From: Planctomycetota bacterium
GTDB lineage: Bacteria > Planctomycetota > Planctomycetia > Pirellulales > Pirellulaceae
DNA: 40,261 bases
Direction: 5' to 3'
Assembly: GCA_027622275.1 (NCBI GenBank)
Contig: JAQBZB010000049.1
Location: forward strand, 1 to 40,261
Shown here: positions 8,205 through 17,381 of the stretch, in pieces
How the letters are laid out: every line of letters begins with the position of its first letter
Position numbering within the stretch: position 1 is the stretch's first letter
Position numbers and translations under genes: made by a program
Notes under the pieces: generated by a model
Seen by the model: the letters and a program-made list of their open reading frames with translations, nothing else
Database searches by the model: none
Told to the model about the DNA's origin: nothing

Positions 8205-10298
8205 ATGAACGCGAACGCCGACAAATCGCCCGCTGAGCATCTGCTCACTCCAGTACAATTCCTCAAGGGTGTTGGCCCGCAACGTGCGGAGTTGCTCGAG
8301 CGATTGGAGCTGCGGCGAGCGGTGGACCTGCTTTTTTTCTTTCCACGCAGCTATCAAGACATGAGCGAGTTGCGAACGGTCCAGCAGCTTGAAGAGAACG
8401 TTCCGGTCAGCGTGTGCGGTGTGGTCGAAGAAATCGACGAACGCAACACCGGTACGGGCCGTTCCATGTTGGGAGTGCTGATCCGCCAAGAAACTCAATT
8501 CCTCCGTTCGCTCTGGTTCAATCAACCGCACATGCGACAGAAATTCGCCGTGGGACAGCGCGTCGTGCTGTCGGGCAAGCCGAGACTGAATGGCCTCCGA
8601 TGGGAGATGACACATCCGCGCGTCGAGATCCTCGCCGCCGGCGAGGATCCGCCAAGCGGTCGCATCTCGCCCATGTACTCGCTGACCGAGGGGCTCACGC
8701 AACCCGCCATGCGACGCATTGTCGGAAGCATCGCTGAATCCCACTCCGATGCGGTCGAAGAAGTCTTTCCGGAATCGTTTCTCCATGAGAAGAAGCTACT
8801 GCCGATCACGGACGCTCTGCGTCAGATTCATGCGCCCGACAACATCGAGCGACTGGAGCACGCCCGTCGGCGGTTCATCTATCAAGAGCTACTTTTCATG
8901 CAGTTGGCGCTCGGCTTGCGGCGCAGCAAGCTTCAACAGGAGCAACGATCTCCGGCGCTGCCGGCCAACGCCAAGATCGATGCGAGAATCCGCCGTCTGT
9001 TTCCCTTTGAACTGACAGGCGATCAGCAGCAGGCGATCGCGGACATCTCGCACGACATGCAGCGCGAGTACCCGATGAACCGTTTGCTGCAAGGCGATGT
9101 CGGCAGCGGCAAGACGGTTGTTGCCGAATACGCGATGCTGCTGGCGGTGGCTCATCAGCATCAAGCCGCCCTGATGGCACCGACGGAACTCCTCGCGCGC
9201 CAGCATGTCCGCACTTTGGCCAGGGACTTGCGGGAGAGCCGGGTGCGGATTGCGCTGCTGACGGGCTCGCTCTCAGCGGCCGAACGGCGAACGGCCCTGG
9301 AGCGGATCGCAGCCGGCGAGATCGACTTGATCATTGGGACACACGCGATTGTCCAGGCAGATGTAAAGTTCAAACAACTTGGCTTGGTGATCATCGACGA
9401 ACAGCATCGCTTTGGAGTGAACCAACGCGCTGCGCTGCGTCAAGCGGGGCTTGATCCACATTATCTGGTCATGACGGCCACGCCAATTCCGCGGACGATC
9501 TCGATGACGCTGTTCGGCGATCTCGATGTGTCAACGCTCAAGCAGACGCCGCCCGGACGCCAGCCGGTTCATACTTACTTGGGAGAAGAAGGCCAACGCG
9601 AGAAGTGGTGGGAGTTCTTTCGCAAGAAGCTCCGCGAAGGACGGCAAGGCTATGTGATCGCTCCGCTGGTCGATGACTCGCCAGAACTCGAAATACAGAG
9701 CGTCGAGTCGGCCTACGAGAATCTTGCCAACGGCGAGCTGGAAGCGTTTCGGCTCGGAGTCCTGCACGGACGGCAGAGCAGCGAAGAAAAAGAGGCTCTC
9801 ATGCAGGCGTTCAACGCGGGCGAGCTTCAGGTTCTGGTCGCCACGTCGGTCGTCGAGGTCGGCATCGACGTCCCTAATGCGACGCTGATGACGATCGAAG
9901 GCGGTGAGCGATTCGGCCTCGCCCAGCTTCATCAACTTCGCGGGCGCGTCAGTCGCGGAGCGTATCCGGGGTATGTCTGTGTGTATGCATCCGCGAACTC
10001 AGACGGAGCACAGCAACGACTACAGGCGTTCAGCCGAACGACCGATGGCTTTGAGCTTGCCGAATCTGATTTCCAGATGCGCGGCCCCGGCAACCTCTTC
10101 AGCCTCAAGCAGCACGGTCTCCCGCCCTTCCGCATCGCCGACCTGACACGAGACTTTGCCGTCTTGGAGGAAGCGCGAGCCGACGCCCAGCAGATGCTCG
10201 ACGCGGCTCCGGGTCTGGACGCCGAGGAGCTGCAACTTCTCAAACAACGCGTGCTCTTGCGCTACGGCGGCGCGATGGAGTTAGGCGACGTCGGCTGA
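8205..10298 (+). CDS. recG: ATP-dependent DNA helicase RecG
   Basis: RecG reverses stalled forks and unwinds branched DNA. The 697-residue protein has the N-terminal wedge region with its OB fold (about residues 10-170), then the superfamily 2 helicase with Walker A GDVGSGKT near 303-310, DEQH with HRFGVNQR near 400, MTATPIPRT as motif III, and QLRGRVSRG as motif VI. The C-terminal segment has the expected FQMRGPGNLFSLKQHG pattern. No residue of note is missing. It follows rnhA closely on the same strand. A weak stem with a T-run lies after the stop (10334-10357). Confidence 0.97.
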   Translation: MNANADKSPAEHLLTPVQFLKGVGPQRAELLERLELRRAVDLLFFFPRSYQDMSELRTVQQLEENVPVSVCGVVEEIDERNTGTGRSMLGVLIRQETQFLRSLWFNQPHMRQKFAVGQRVVLSGKPRLNGLRWEMTHPRVEILAAGEDPPSGRISPMYSLTEGLTQPAMRRIVGSIAESHSDAVEEVFPESFLHEKKLLPITDALRQIHAPDNIERLEHARRRFIYQELLFMQLALGLRRSKLQQEQRSPALPANAKIDARIRRLFPFELTGDQQQAIADISHDMQREYPMNRLLQGDVGSGKTVVAEYAMLLAVAHQHQAALMAPTELLARQHVRTLARDLRESRVRIALLTGSLSAAERRTALERIAAGEIDLIIGTHAIVQADVKFKQLGLVIIDEQHRFGVNQRAALRQAGLDPHYLVMTATPIPRTISMTLFGDLDVSTLKQTPPGRQPVHTYLGEEGQREKWWEFFRKKLREGRQGYVIAPLVDDSPELEIQSVESAYENLANGELEAFRLGVLHGRQSSEEKEALMQAFNAGELQVLVATSVVEVGIDVPNATLMTIEGGERFGLAQLHQLRGRVSRGAYPGYVCVYASANSDGAQQRLQAFSRTTDGFELAESDFQMRGPGNLFSLKQHGLPPFRIADLTRDFAVLEEARADAQQMLDAAPGLDAEELQLLKQRVLLRYGGAMELGDVG

Positions 10299-10333
10299 AG
10301 ATCGCTCGAGATATTGACTATCGGAATCATCAG

Positions 10334-10357
10334 CCGGAACGCGCCAGTCCGGTTTTC
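10334..10357 (+). terminator. Weak possible terminator after recG
   Basis: CCGGA (10334-10338) pairs with TCCGG (10348-10352) and is followed at once by TTTT. The stem is only five base pairs, so this is a tentative call. Confidence 0.3.
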
Positions 10358-10375
10358 ACCCCTCACCGCGGTCTA

Positions 10376-10441
10376 GTAGTTGTGGCTTCCAGCCGCCACG
10401 TGATTTCACGGGAATTTGTGGCGGCTGGAAGCCACCACTAC
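10376..10441. repeat. Inverted repeat, 24-bp arms
   Basis: The arms at 10376-10399 and 10418-10441 match at 23 of 24 positions around an 18-base spacer. The core of the left arm is TGGCTTCCAGCCGCCAC. It lies between the convergent ends of recG and the ABC permease gene and could serve both strands as a transcript-end hairpin. Confidence 0.88.
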
Positions 10442-10502
10442 GTCCGATTGTTTCGCGAACTGAGTGGCATTGGTCTAGCGCCCTGCGGCTGATTATTTGC
10501 AC

Positions 10503-12377
10503 CTACCCGTCGTCTCCACCAGTGCGTGTTCGTCCCATGGCGAAGTCGAACTCGCTGATCGCGGGAACCAGCATCGCGACTGTCGTGAATCCATAAGTTC
10601 CCGAAAGCACGAGGAAGATGGTCAGCTCGCGATTTCCAAGCATGAAGCTAACGATCGCGAAGAATGTCGCCGCCGGCAGCAACAGCGCGGCCCAAAAGAT
10701 TGCGGCCGACGGATTGCGGCTGCCGAGCGCGACGTACAAACCAACACTCCCGCCGCCGATAAACGCCAAGAAAGGAGCGTACTGGCCTTGGAACGAGCCG
10801 CTGAACGAGATCATGATGGCCAAGCAAGCCACGACACCAAGGAACAGGAAGAACACGGAACCTAAGCTGACGCCGATCGCGGTTCGCGAGTTGGAATAAG
10901 TCATCCCGCAATGCAATCCAAGCATCGTGACAAAGATGTCCATGACGGCAAGTCCGCCGTGTAGGAAGGCCAGGTTCTCGGTCGTGATGCCGCGTTGCCA
11001 CCACAACACGATGCACAACGCCATCGGCAGCAGTGCCATCTCCTTCGTGACCCACAAGACTCCCCAAAGCTTTCCAAAAACAAACTCCTTCGGCGAAATG
11101 TCGGTCGCGAGCAGAATGTCCAGCGCCTGTCCGTCCCTTTCATTAGTGACCGAATTGACGGCTAGCGCGTTGATGATAACCAAGCTGACCAAGAAGAAAA
11201 TCGACAGCGACCATGCGACGGGAGGGATTGTGCCAACCGAGGAACGCGAGGTCGCTGCTCCGGTTGTGATAAACCAGTACAGCGCTCCTGCCGCCATTGC
11301 AAAGATGACGAGGTAGGCAAGCCGAATCACCAACACCTTCCGCCCATAGGCCCAAGTACACATCTCGCGCCACAGAATCGGATTGTCCCAGACTTCGCGA
11401 GACTTCATCGCCGCCGACTTGCTCCGCGCATCGACGTGGCCGGATCGAGCCGCCTCGGCACGTTGCTGTTTGTCGGCTTGCTGTACCGCCGAAAGCTGTT
11501 TGATGTCGTGTTCGGCTCCCCAGATACTCGCCTGTTCATTCTCGTCCGCTTGGCCCGGCCGCAACTCGCGAGACGGATTCCAGACGCGCACCCGCGAGAT
11601 CGCCCACCCGTTGAGAGCCACAGCGATACCGAGCGAGCTGATGAGATAGAGGTTGACGCCATCGCAGTGGAAGCTGAGCCAGTTGCCTCCGGCGAGTTGT
11701 GGTTGGGCTCCGGCCAGGATTGCGCGGAAGGGGCTGAAACCGGTAGCCAACGTTTCGCAGGACAAACCGGCGATGGTCTCGAAGAACAAGCCGGCATGTA
11801 CCGCTTCCCCGATCGCCGACCAGAGAACGATCGTCAGTGCCGTGAGCGCGAGCGTTTGAAACGTCTTCTCTCGCCACAAACCAAGCATGCTGCCAAGGCT
11901 TCCGGCGGCCAGTCCGGTCGTCAGCGTGATGAGGAACACGCGGGCGACCTGCCCGTTCGACACGCCGCCAAGCAGCGTGACGAGCAAGAACACAGGGAGC
12001 GCGGCCAGTATCATCACGAAGATGTCGAGCAGACTAGCCAGCAGCTTGCCGATCACCAACTCTCTGTTGCTCAAGCGTGTCATTAACAGCAGGATCAGCG
12101 TACGGCGGTCCTTTTCTTGGGATACGGCGCTGGCGGTGCCGAAGGCCGCAAGGAATGTGATGAGTGCAAGCTGGACAGGTGCCAGGATCTGAAACAGACG
12201 GGCACCGAACCGCGCCATGTCGCCGACGGTTCGAATGATTTGAAGTTCCGCTAGGTAGAACCAAGCGGTGCAAATCAACACGAGCAACGCCAGCGCGTAG
12301 ATCGTGCGATACATATAGTGGCGAGCGCGACGCGGAGTCGTTTCTGCCTCGCGAAAGAAAACTGGCCCGACGAACAA
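10503..12377 (-). CDS. ABC-2 type permease, double-length (two fused halves)
   Basis: The 624-residue protein contains two blocks of about six membrane helices (roughly residues 25-270 and 350-615) joined by a charged, helical cytoplasmic linker (about 272-330). The halves look homologous. The first has VSQEKDRRTLILLLMTRLS followed by GKLLASL, and the second has VTNERDGQALDILLATDIS followed by GKLWGVL. Both are the signature of ABC-2/NatB-like permeases. The start is a TTG at 12377 preceded by AGGAG at good spacing. No ATPase gene adjoins it, so its partner is encoded elsewhere. The substrate is unknown. Confidence 0.85.
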   Translation of the reverse strand: MFVGPVFFREAETTPRRARHYMYRTIYALALLVLICTAWFYLAELQIIRTVGDMARFGARLFQILAPVQLALITFLAAFGTASAVSQEKDRRTLILLLMTRLSNRELVIGKLLASLLDIFVMILAALPVFLLVTLLGGVSNGQVARVFLITLTTGLAAGSLGSMLGLWREKTFQTLALTALTIVLWSAIGEAVHAGLFFETIAGLSCETLATGFSPFRAILAGAQPQLAGGNWLSFHCDGVNLYLISSLGIAVALNGWAISRVRVWNPSRELRPGQADENEQASIWGAEHDIKQLSAVQQADKQQRAEAARSGHVDARSKSAAMKSREVWDNPILWREMCTWAYGRKVLVIRLAYLVIFAMAAGALYWFITTGAATSRSSVGTIPPVAWSLSIFFLVSLVIINALAVNSVTNERDGQALDILLATDISPKEFVFGKLWGVLWVTKEMALLPMALCIVLWWQRGITTENLAFLHGGLAVMDIFVTMLGLHCGMTYSNSRTAIGVSLGSVFFLFLGVVACLAIMISFSGSFQGQYAPFLAFIGGGSVGLYVALGSRNPSAAIFWAALLLPAATFFAIVSFMLGNRELTIFLVLSGTYGFTTVAMLVPAISEFDFAMGRTRTGGDDG

Positions 12378-12559
12378 TCGAAGGCTCCTGCTGGCTGGTA
12401 TTCCTACTCAAAGTCCGCTCGGCCAGGGGGCTCGCTGAGCGATCCAAGACGTGCCATTATAGTCAGCCAAATCGGACCTTGCCGAGCCGCCGACGGGCGG
12501 CTGGCAACCAGCATCCAGTTCGGCGAAAATGACTGCGACAACACACCTTACGGCGATTC

Positions 12560-12589
12560 TTGAAAAAAGTTCGCTCACCCGCCAATAAA
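12560..12589 (+). promoter_or_regulatory. Candidate promoter for the ECF sigma operon
   Basis: TTGAAA (12560-12565, five of six -35 consensus bases) is followed after 18 bases by AATAAA (12584-12589, four of six). Transcription would start about 55 bases before the TTG start at 12652. This suggests housekeeping rather than purely self-driven expression. It is a by-eye call. Confidence 0.35.
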
Positions 12590-12651
12590 GCAATCCGTCT
12601 GCGCATCTCAATCGGAAGGCGTCGAAGGCTGGAAACAGCAGGAACATCGCT

Positions 12652-13164
12652 TTGAGCGCCGCTGACGAAGGCAAACTCGATTCCGCAGTCGTCGCGGCCC
12701 TGTTCGAGCAACACTCGGACGAGTTGTTGCGATTTTTGGTCGGCGTGCTTCGCGACCATCAACTGGCAAGCGATGTCCTCCAGGTCGCGTTTACCAAAAT
12801 GGTGGAACGAGGCCATGAGACGAGCGAGGAGTCGAGAAAGGCTTGGTTGTTTCGCGTCGCCTACAACGAAGCATTAGCTGTTCGGCGACGGCAGAAGACA
12901 GGAAAGAACGTTCTCGAACGAGTGGCTTGGAGCGCTGATCTTTACCGAAGTGACGACTCGCTAGTCCAGCAAGAGAATGTTGAACAAGTTCGAGCCGCCA
13001 TCGACCAACTCCCGCCCGAACAGCAACGCATTGTGCGAATGAGGATTTACGAAGAGAAGACATTTGCGGTAATCGCGGAGGAACTGAAGATCCCGCTCGG
13101 AACCGCCCTTGGCAGAATGCGAGCCGCATTGGCGAAGTTACGAATCAAGTTGGAGTCCGAATAA
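12652..13164 (+). CDS. ECF-type RNA polymerase sigma factor
   Basis: The 170-residue protein has sigma region 2 (about residues 17-82, including LASDVLQVAFTKMVER and SRKAWLFRVAYNEALAVRRR) and region 4 (about 110-165, with LPPEQQRIVRMRIYEEKTFAVIAEELKIPLGTALGRMRAALAKL). Regions 1 and 3 are absent, as in ECF factors. The start is a TTG at 12652 supported by AGGA eight bases upstream. It is followed 80 bases later by a single-helix membrane protein that looks like its anti-sigma factor, then by exported proteins. This suggests that it controls an envelope function, perhaps this very gene block. Confidence 0.92.
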   Translation: MSAADEGKLDSAVVAALFEQHSDELLRFLVGVLRDHQLASDVLQVAFTKMVERGHETSEESRKAWLFRVAYNEALAVRRRQKTGKNVLERVAWSADLYRSDDSLVQQENVEQVRAAIDQLPPEQQRIVRMRIYEEKTFAVIAEELKIPLGTALGRMRAALAKLRIKLESE

Positions 13165-13244
13165 AAAAGTACGATGGCCTTCCGAGGCCGTCGGTCGCTG
13201 GAACGAATAAGAGTTTATTTAACGCGTGGGGCCGGTCTAGAGAG

Positions 13245-13814
13245 ATGAGCGAAACACAAGACAAGCTGAATTGGTTGGCATTTCGTTATGTCGCAAACGA
13301 GTTAGATGCGGTCGAAGCGAGTGCTTTCGAGTCGCTGCTGACGACCGACCAAGCGGCACGCGAGGCAGTCGCCAGCGCTGTTGAGGAGACCATTCAAATC
13401 CGCCAGGCATTGGCTAATCCTGCTGTCGTCACGGCCGCCTCACAGCGCTCGAATTGGAGTCGCGAGGCGACACGAGTTGCGGTGGTCAGCGTGGGGTGTT
13501 GTCTGACGTTGATCTTGGCATTATGCCTTGTCCGTTCATCGATGCCGGTGACAGGTACGGTTGCCAATCAAACAATCGAGAGCAACTCGTCAGTTCCACC
13601 TGCCCAGCTCGCTTACGCTTGGGCCGAGGCTCGCGATGGTTTGGCCGAGTTGCAGCCTGCCATCAACGTTGAGTTTGCGGATACATTCGATTCGGTCTTG
13701 AACGGAGCCATCGATGCGGAGTCCGAGCAGTCGTTGGTCGCGCCCAGTTGGATGTTGGCCGCTCTGTCAAAGATGGACGGTGAAACCGGCTCAGAAATCG
13801 ATATTCAGGAGTAA
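13245..13814 (+). CDS. Anti-sigma-factor-like membrane protein
   Basis: The 189-residue protein has a helical cytoplasmic N-terminus (LAFRYVANELDAVEASAFE), one membrane helix at about 77-96 and an extracytoplasmic part of about 90 residues. The N-terminal pattern resembles that of planctomycete anti-sigma factors. The zinc HxxxCxxC motif of ZAS anti-sigma factors is absent, so assignment rests on topology and on its position right after the sigma gene. The stop at 13812-13814 is eight bases before the GTG of the next gene, so the two are probably coupled. The extracytoplasmic part could sense a signal or be a proteolysis target. Confidence 0.68.
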   Translation: MSETQDKLNWLAFRYVANELDAVEASAFESLLTTDQAAREAVASAVEETIQIRQALANPAVVTAASQRSNWSREATRVAVVSVGCCLTLILALCLVRSSMPVTGTVANQTIESNSSVPPAQLAYAWAEARDGLAELQPAINVEFADTFDSVLNGAIDAESEQSLVAPSWMLAALSKMDGETGSEIDIQE

Positions 13815-13821
13815 GTCACTC

Positions 13822-14514
13822 GTGCGACGTTTACTTTGTGTTACGCTTGCCGCGCTATTCGCATGGCCCTTGTTGGCACTTGCTGACAACGATGCGCAGA
13901 AGGAACCTGCGAAGGTTGATGAGTCGGCGGCGGCAAAACGTGGCGAGTCGGCCAAGGCACCGCGCGGAAAGGCAGCCAACTCGCAGCCGCTTCCCCCAGT
14001 CACGGCCGAGCAAGAAGCCGCAGCGGTTGCCCTCGTGCAGAAGCATCACAACGACTTGTTCGAGCTGTTGATCTACTTGAAGGAAGGGTTGCCTCAAGAA
14101 TACGAACGCGCAATCCGAGATCTGTCGCGGGCCAGTGATCGGCTTGCTCAGTTCGAGAAGCGAGATCCGCAGCGTCATCAGCTCGAGCTTCAGTTGTGGC
14201 AAGCCGCGTCGCGGCGACAACTTTTGACGGCACGCTTGCAAATGGGATACGACGAGTCGTTGCTGACTGAATTACGCGAGACTCTGAAGGAAGAGCAAAA
14301 ACTTGGGCTGGCCGTCTTGCGGCATGAACGCGCACGACTTACAGGCCGAATCGCAAAGATTGATGAACAGATCACGACGCAAGAGAATACTGCCGAGGCT
14401 TCGGTCGAGCGGAAGTTTGCGACCTTGACGAAAGCCGCCAAGAATTCGCAACGCAACGTCAGCGGCAAGAAGCCCAAGCCCGCAGCACGTAAGAACACGA
14501 AAGATCCTACCTAG
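13822..14514 (+). CDS. Exported coiled-coil protein of unknown function
   Basis: I place the start at the GTG at 13822. It follows AGGAG at a good distance, and the product then opens with a clean signal peptide (RRLLCVTLAALFAWPLLALA). A longer in-frame reading from 13714 would overlap the preceding gene and bury the signal. The mature chain has a charged Ala/Lys-rich linker, a long alpha-helical, probably coiled-coil section (about residues 65-195) and a Lys-rich basic tail. No catalytic motif is visible. The tight spacing to the anti-sigma-like gene suggests that it belongs to the same signalling unit, possibly as the periplasmic partner. Confidence 0.75.
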   Translation: MRRLLCVTLAALFAWPLLALADNDAQKEPAKVDESAAAKRGESAKAPRGKAANSQPLPPVTAEQEAAAVALVQKHHNDLFELLIYLKEGLPQEYERAIRDLSRASDRLAQFEKRDPQRHQLELQLWQAASRRQLLTARLQMGYDESLLTELRETLKEEQKLGLAVLRHERARLTGRIAKIDEQITTQENTAEASVERKFATLTKAAKNSQRNVSGKKPKPAARKNTKDPT

Positions 14515-14594
14515 CATCGCAAGGTTCGCCGGTTGCGTGTTTCGCACCGGCAATGACTACAACTTGTGACACGCCAATTTCCCGGAGGGAACGA

Positions 14595-17291
14595 ATGCGA
14601 ATCAGACTAATCCTGTCACTGGCGATCTGCATGACGCTGGTCGGAGCGTCCTGGCAAACCGCGACAGCCGACGATGCCATCGCGGCGATCAACCAGCGGT
14701 TTGCGAGTGCGGACGTTCAGGAAACACCTAACTTCCAGAAACATGTTGTTCCGCTTTTTGGTCGGCTCGGTTGTAACGGCCGCGCCTGCCACGGCTCATT
14801 CCAGGGTCGAGGCGGTTTTCGCTTGTCGCTGTTTGGTTACGATTTCCAGGCGGATCACGACGCGATCTTCAATGAAGACAGCCCTCGCGTCGATCGCGAG
14901 AATCCACTCGCGAGTTTGATCCTTGCCAAGCCGATCGATGAGGATGTGCATGAAGGCGGAAAGCGGTACGAGAAGGATTCGTGGCAATTCCATGTCATCC
15001 GCCGTTGGATCGAAGGCGGAGCGGAGTTCAAGAAAGAGCAAGTTCAAAAGCTCACCGAGTTGAAGATCGTGCCCAACGAGATCTTGCTCAGCAAGACCGG
15101 CGAGGAGGTTCAAGTCAAGGCGATTGCCATTTGGGAAGATGGCAGCCAGGAAGATGTCACGCCGCTGTGCCGCTTCCAGTCGAACGACGACCAAGTCGCC
15201 GAAATCGATCAGAACGGTCTGGTCACGGCGACGAACCGGGGTGATACGCACTTGGTGATCTCTTATGACAAGGCGGTGGTGCCGGTCCCGGTCATCCGGC
15301 CCGTGACGGATCTCGTCGGTGACAAGTATCCACAAGTTGCCGCCAGGACGAAGGTCGATGAGCTGGTGATCGAGAAGCTCCGCAAGTTGGGAGTCGTCCC
15401 CTCCGAAGTCTGCGGCGATGCCGAATTCCTGCGTCGAGTGCGGCTCGATCTGACCGGTACGTTGCCGACGGCGGAAGAGGTCAAGGCCTTTCTGACCGAC
15501 GAAGACTCGAACAAACGCGGCAAGAAAGTTGACCAGTTGCTCGAAACGCCTGCCTATGCGGCGTGGTGGACGACCAAGTTGTGTGACTTTACTGGCAACA
15601 ACACGCAGAACCTTAATAACGTTTCGTCAGTTGGTCGCGAACATCCACCGACCCAGGATTGGTACGACTGGATCTATCGCCGAGTCGAGCAGAATGTGAC
15701 ATACGACAAGATCGTCGAAGGAATCGTTGCGAGCAACAACATGCCGCCCGGTCAGTCCTATACGGAATACTGCAAGATGATGAGCGATGTCTATCGCGAG
15801 GACGACAAGTCGTACGCCGACTTGCCCGCGATGGAGTATTACTGGTCGCGGCGTGACTTCAACAACAACATGGAAGCTCGCGCGATCGGATTTGCTTATT
15901 CCTTCATGGGACTGCGGATTCAGTGCGCCCAGTGCCACAAGCATCCGTTTGACGTTTGGTCAAAAGACGACTTCCATCAGTTCAAGAACTTCTTCGCGCG
16001 GATTCAGCCAGCGGCTCGGAATGCCCCTCGCGAATATCGTGACGAGTACAACAAGCTGGTCAAGGAACTGGGCATCGAAGGGAAACGCAACAACGAGTTA
16101 CAGCGTGAATTGCCAGCGTTGTTGAAGGAGGGAAAGACGATTCCGTTCGGTGCGATTACGACAAGCAACCGGCTGCTACGGACAAACAATCCCGACGAAG
16201 AGTACCCGAAGTTCGACGACGGCAAACTGCTTGGCGGTGATGTTGTCGATGTGATGAAAGTCGATGATCCGCGGAAGGTCGTCATGGACTGGCTTCGCGG
16301 TGCTGACAACCCGTTCTTTGCCAAGGCGTTTGTCAACCGGACATGGGCCGCGTACTTCAACGCCGGCATTGTCAACCCGCCGGACGATTTGAATCTCGCC
16401 AACCCACCCAGCAACAAGGCGTTGCTCGATCACCTCTCGAAGGGCTTTATCGAGAGCGGCTTCGACATGAAGTGGGTGCATCGGACGATTGCCAACAGCG
16501 ACACCTATCAGCGAAGTTGGCAGCCGAACGACACAAACAAGTTGGACGAGCGGAACTTCAGCCGCGCCGTTCCTCGTCGCCTGCCCGCCGAAGTCGCTTA
16601 CGACGCGATTCAGCAAGCGACGGCTTCCAATGCCAAGGCGAAATCCCTTTGTGACAGTATCGACGGCCGCGCGATCGCGATCGCCGGTGCAAGTGCCCGC
16701 AACGGAGGCAACAATGGACCGGCCTTCGCCCTGGCCGTGTTCGGCAAGTCGACTCGCGAAAGCAACTGCGATTGCGATCGGTCTTCGGAACCGAGCTTGC
16801 TGCAAACGGTCTTTTTGCAGAATGACCGTGATGTGCTGGGTTTGGTCGACGCCAATCGAGGCACTTGGCTCGATGGTGTCGCCCGCGACTTGAAGCCCCA
16901 GCCAACCACGGACGACGCGGCCACCGGACGAAAGAGCGCTTCGCTGGAGAGCCAGCTCAAGGCTGCCGAAACGCAGCTCCAGCGTTTTAAGAAGGCGAAT
17001 AACGAGCAGCAAGTTGCCAAAGCCGAGAGGAGAATCTCGCAGTTGGAAAAGCAACTCAATGAATCGAACGCGAGTATCGCCAAGGTGACAACTCAGCCGC
17101 ACGAAAGCGCCGACGAGAAAGTCACCAGCTACATTGTCGACGCTTATCTTCGTACGCTCAGCCGCTATCCGCAGCAGAGCGAGTTGACTCGTTCAGTAGC
17201 TTACGTCCAAGAGGCGAACGATCCCGTCGAAGGACTCGGCGATATCCTCTGGGCGCTCATTAACACCAAGGAGTTCATTGTTAACCATTAA
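14595..17291 (+). CDS. Exported DUF1549/DUF1553 protein with Ig-like domain and CxxCH motifs
   Basis: The 898-residue protein has a signal peptide (about 1-26), a cytochrome-like N-terminal region with CNGRACHG (Cys60, Cys65, His66), a bacterial Ig-like BIG_2 domain (about 152-235), DUF1549 (about 252-470) with CAQCH at 444-448, and DUF1553 from about 555 to the end. This is a hallmark planctomycete architecture. Its biochemical role is not established, and binding of heme or another ligand by the Cys-His motifs is inference. A charged coiled-coil segment (about 781-830) interrupts the DUF1553 part. I chose the ATG at 14595 because GGAGGG precedes it; an upstream ATG at 14553 would hide the signal peptide. 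The DUF1501 gene follows. Confidence 0.93.
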   Translation: MRIRLILSLAICMTLVGASWQTATADDAIAAINQRFASADVQETPNFQKHVVPLFGRLGCNGRACHGSFQGRGGFRLSLFGYDFQADHDAIFNEDSPRVDRENPLASLILAKPIDEDVHEGGKRYEKDSWQFHVIRRWIEGGAEFKKEQVQKLTELKIVPNEILLSKTGEEVQVKAIAIWEDGSQEDVTPLCRFQSNDDQVAEIDQNGLVTATNRGDTHLVISYDKAVVPVPVIRPVTDLVGDKYPQVAARTKVDELVIEKLRKLGVVPSEVCGDAEFLRRVRLDLTGTLPTAEEVKAFLTDEDSNKRGKKVDQLLETPAYAAWWTTKLCDFTGNNTQNLNNVSSVGREHPPTQDWYDWIYRRVEQNVTYDKIVEGIVASNNMPPGQSYTEYCKMMSDVYREDDKSYADLPAMEYYWSRRDFNNNMEARAIGFAYSFMGLRIQCAQCHKHPFDVWSKDDFHQFKNFFARIQPAARNAPREYRDEYNKLVKELGIEGKRNNELQRELPALLKEGKTIPFGAITTSNRLLRTNNPDEEYPKFDDGKLLGGDVVDVMKVDDPRKVVMDWLRGADNPFFAKAFVNRTWAAYFNAGIVNPPDDLNLANPPSNKALLDHLSKGFIESGFDMKWVHRTIANSDTYQRSWQPNDTNKLDERNFSRAVPRRLPAEVAYDAIQQATASNAKAKSLCDSIDGRAIAIAGASARNGGNNGPAFALAVFGKSTRESNCDCDRSSEPSLLQTVFLQNDRDVLGLVDANRGTWLDGVARDLKPQPTTDDAATGRKSASLESQLKAAETQLQRFKKANNEQQVAKAERRISQLEKQLNESNASIAKVTTQPHESADEKVTSYIVDAYLRTLSRYPQQSELTRSVAYVQEANDPVEGLGDILWALINTKEFIVNH

Positions 17292-17381
17292 TCGTGGGGT
17301 GCGCCGCCCGCGTGCCCGTCTAACAAACAGCCGACACGGTTCCGGCACGCTTGCCGCGTGCTCCACTTGAAAGGACGAAGA

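Noticed and set aside
13200-13240. An ECF-type promoter (GGAAC ... GTCTA) upstream of the anti-sigma-like gene
   Set aside because: The two elements are about 28 bases apart, too far for the usual 16-17-base spacing.
14525-14560. A terminator between the coiled-coil protein gene and the DUF1549 gene (GCCGGT/ACCGGC)
   Set aside because: The stem is only six base pairs with a long loop and no T-run.
16176-17102. A 308-residue minus-strand open frame within the DUF1549/DUF1553 gene
   Set aside because: It lies wholly within a confidently assigned gene and has no ribosome-binding site or domain signal.
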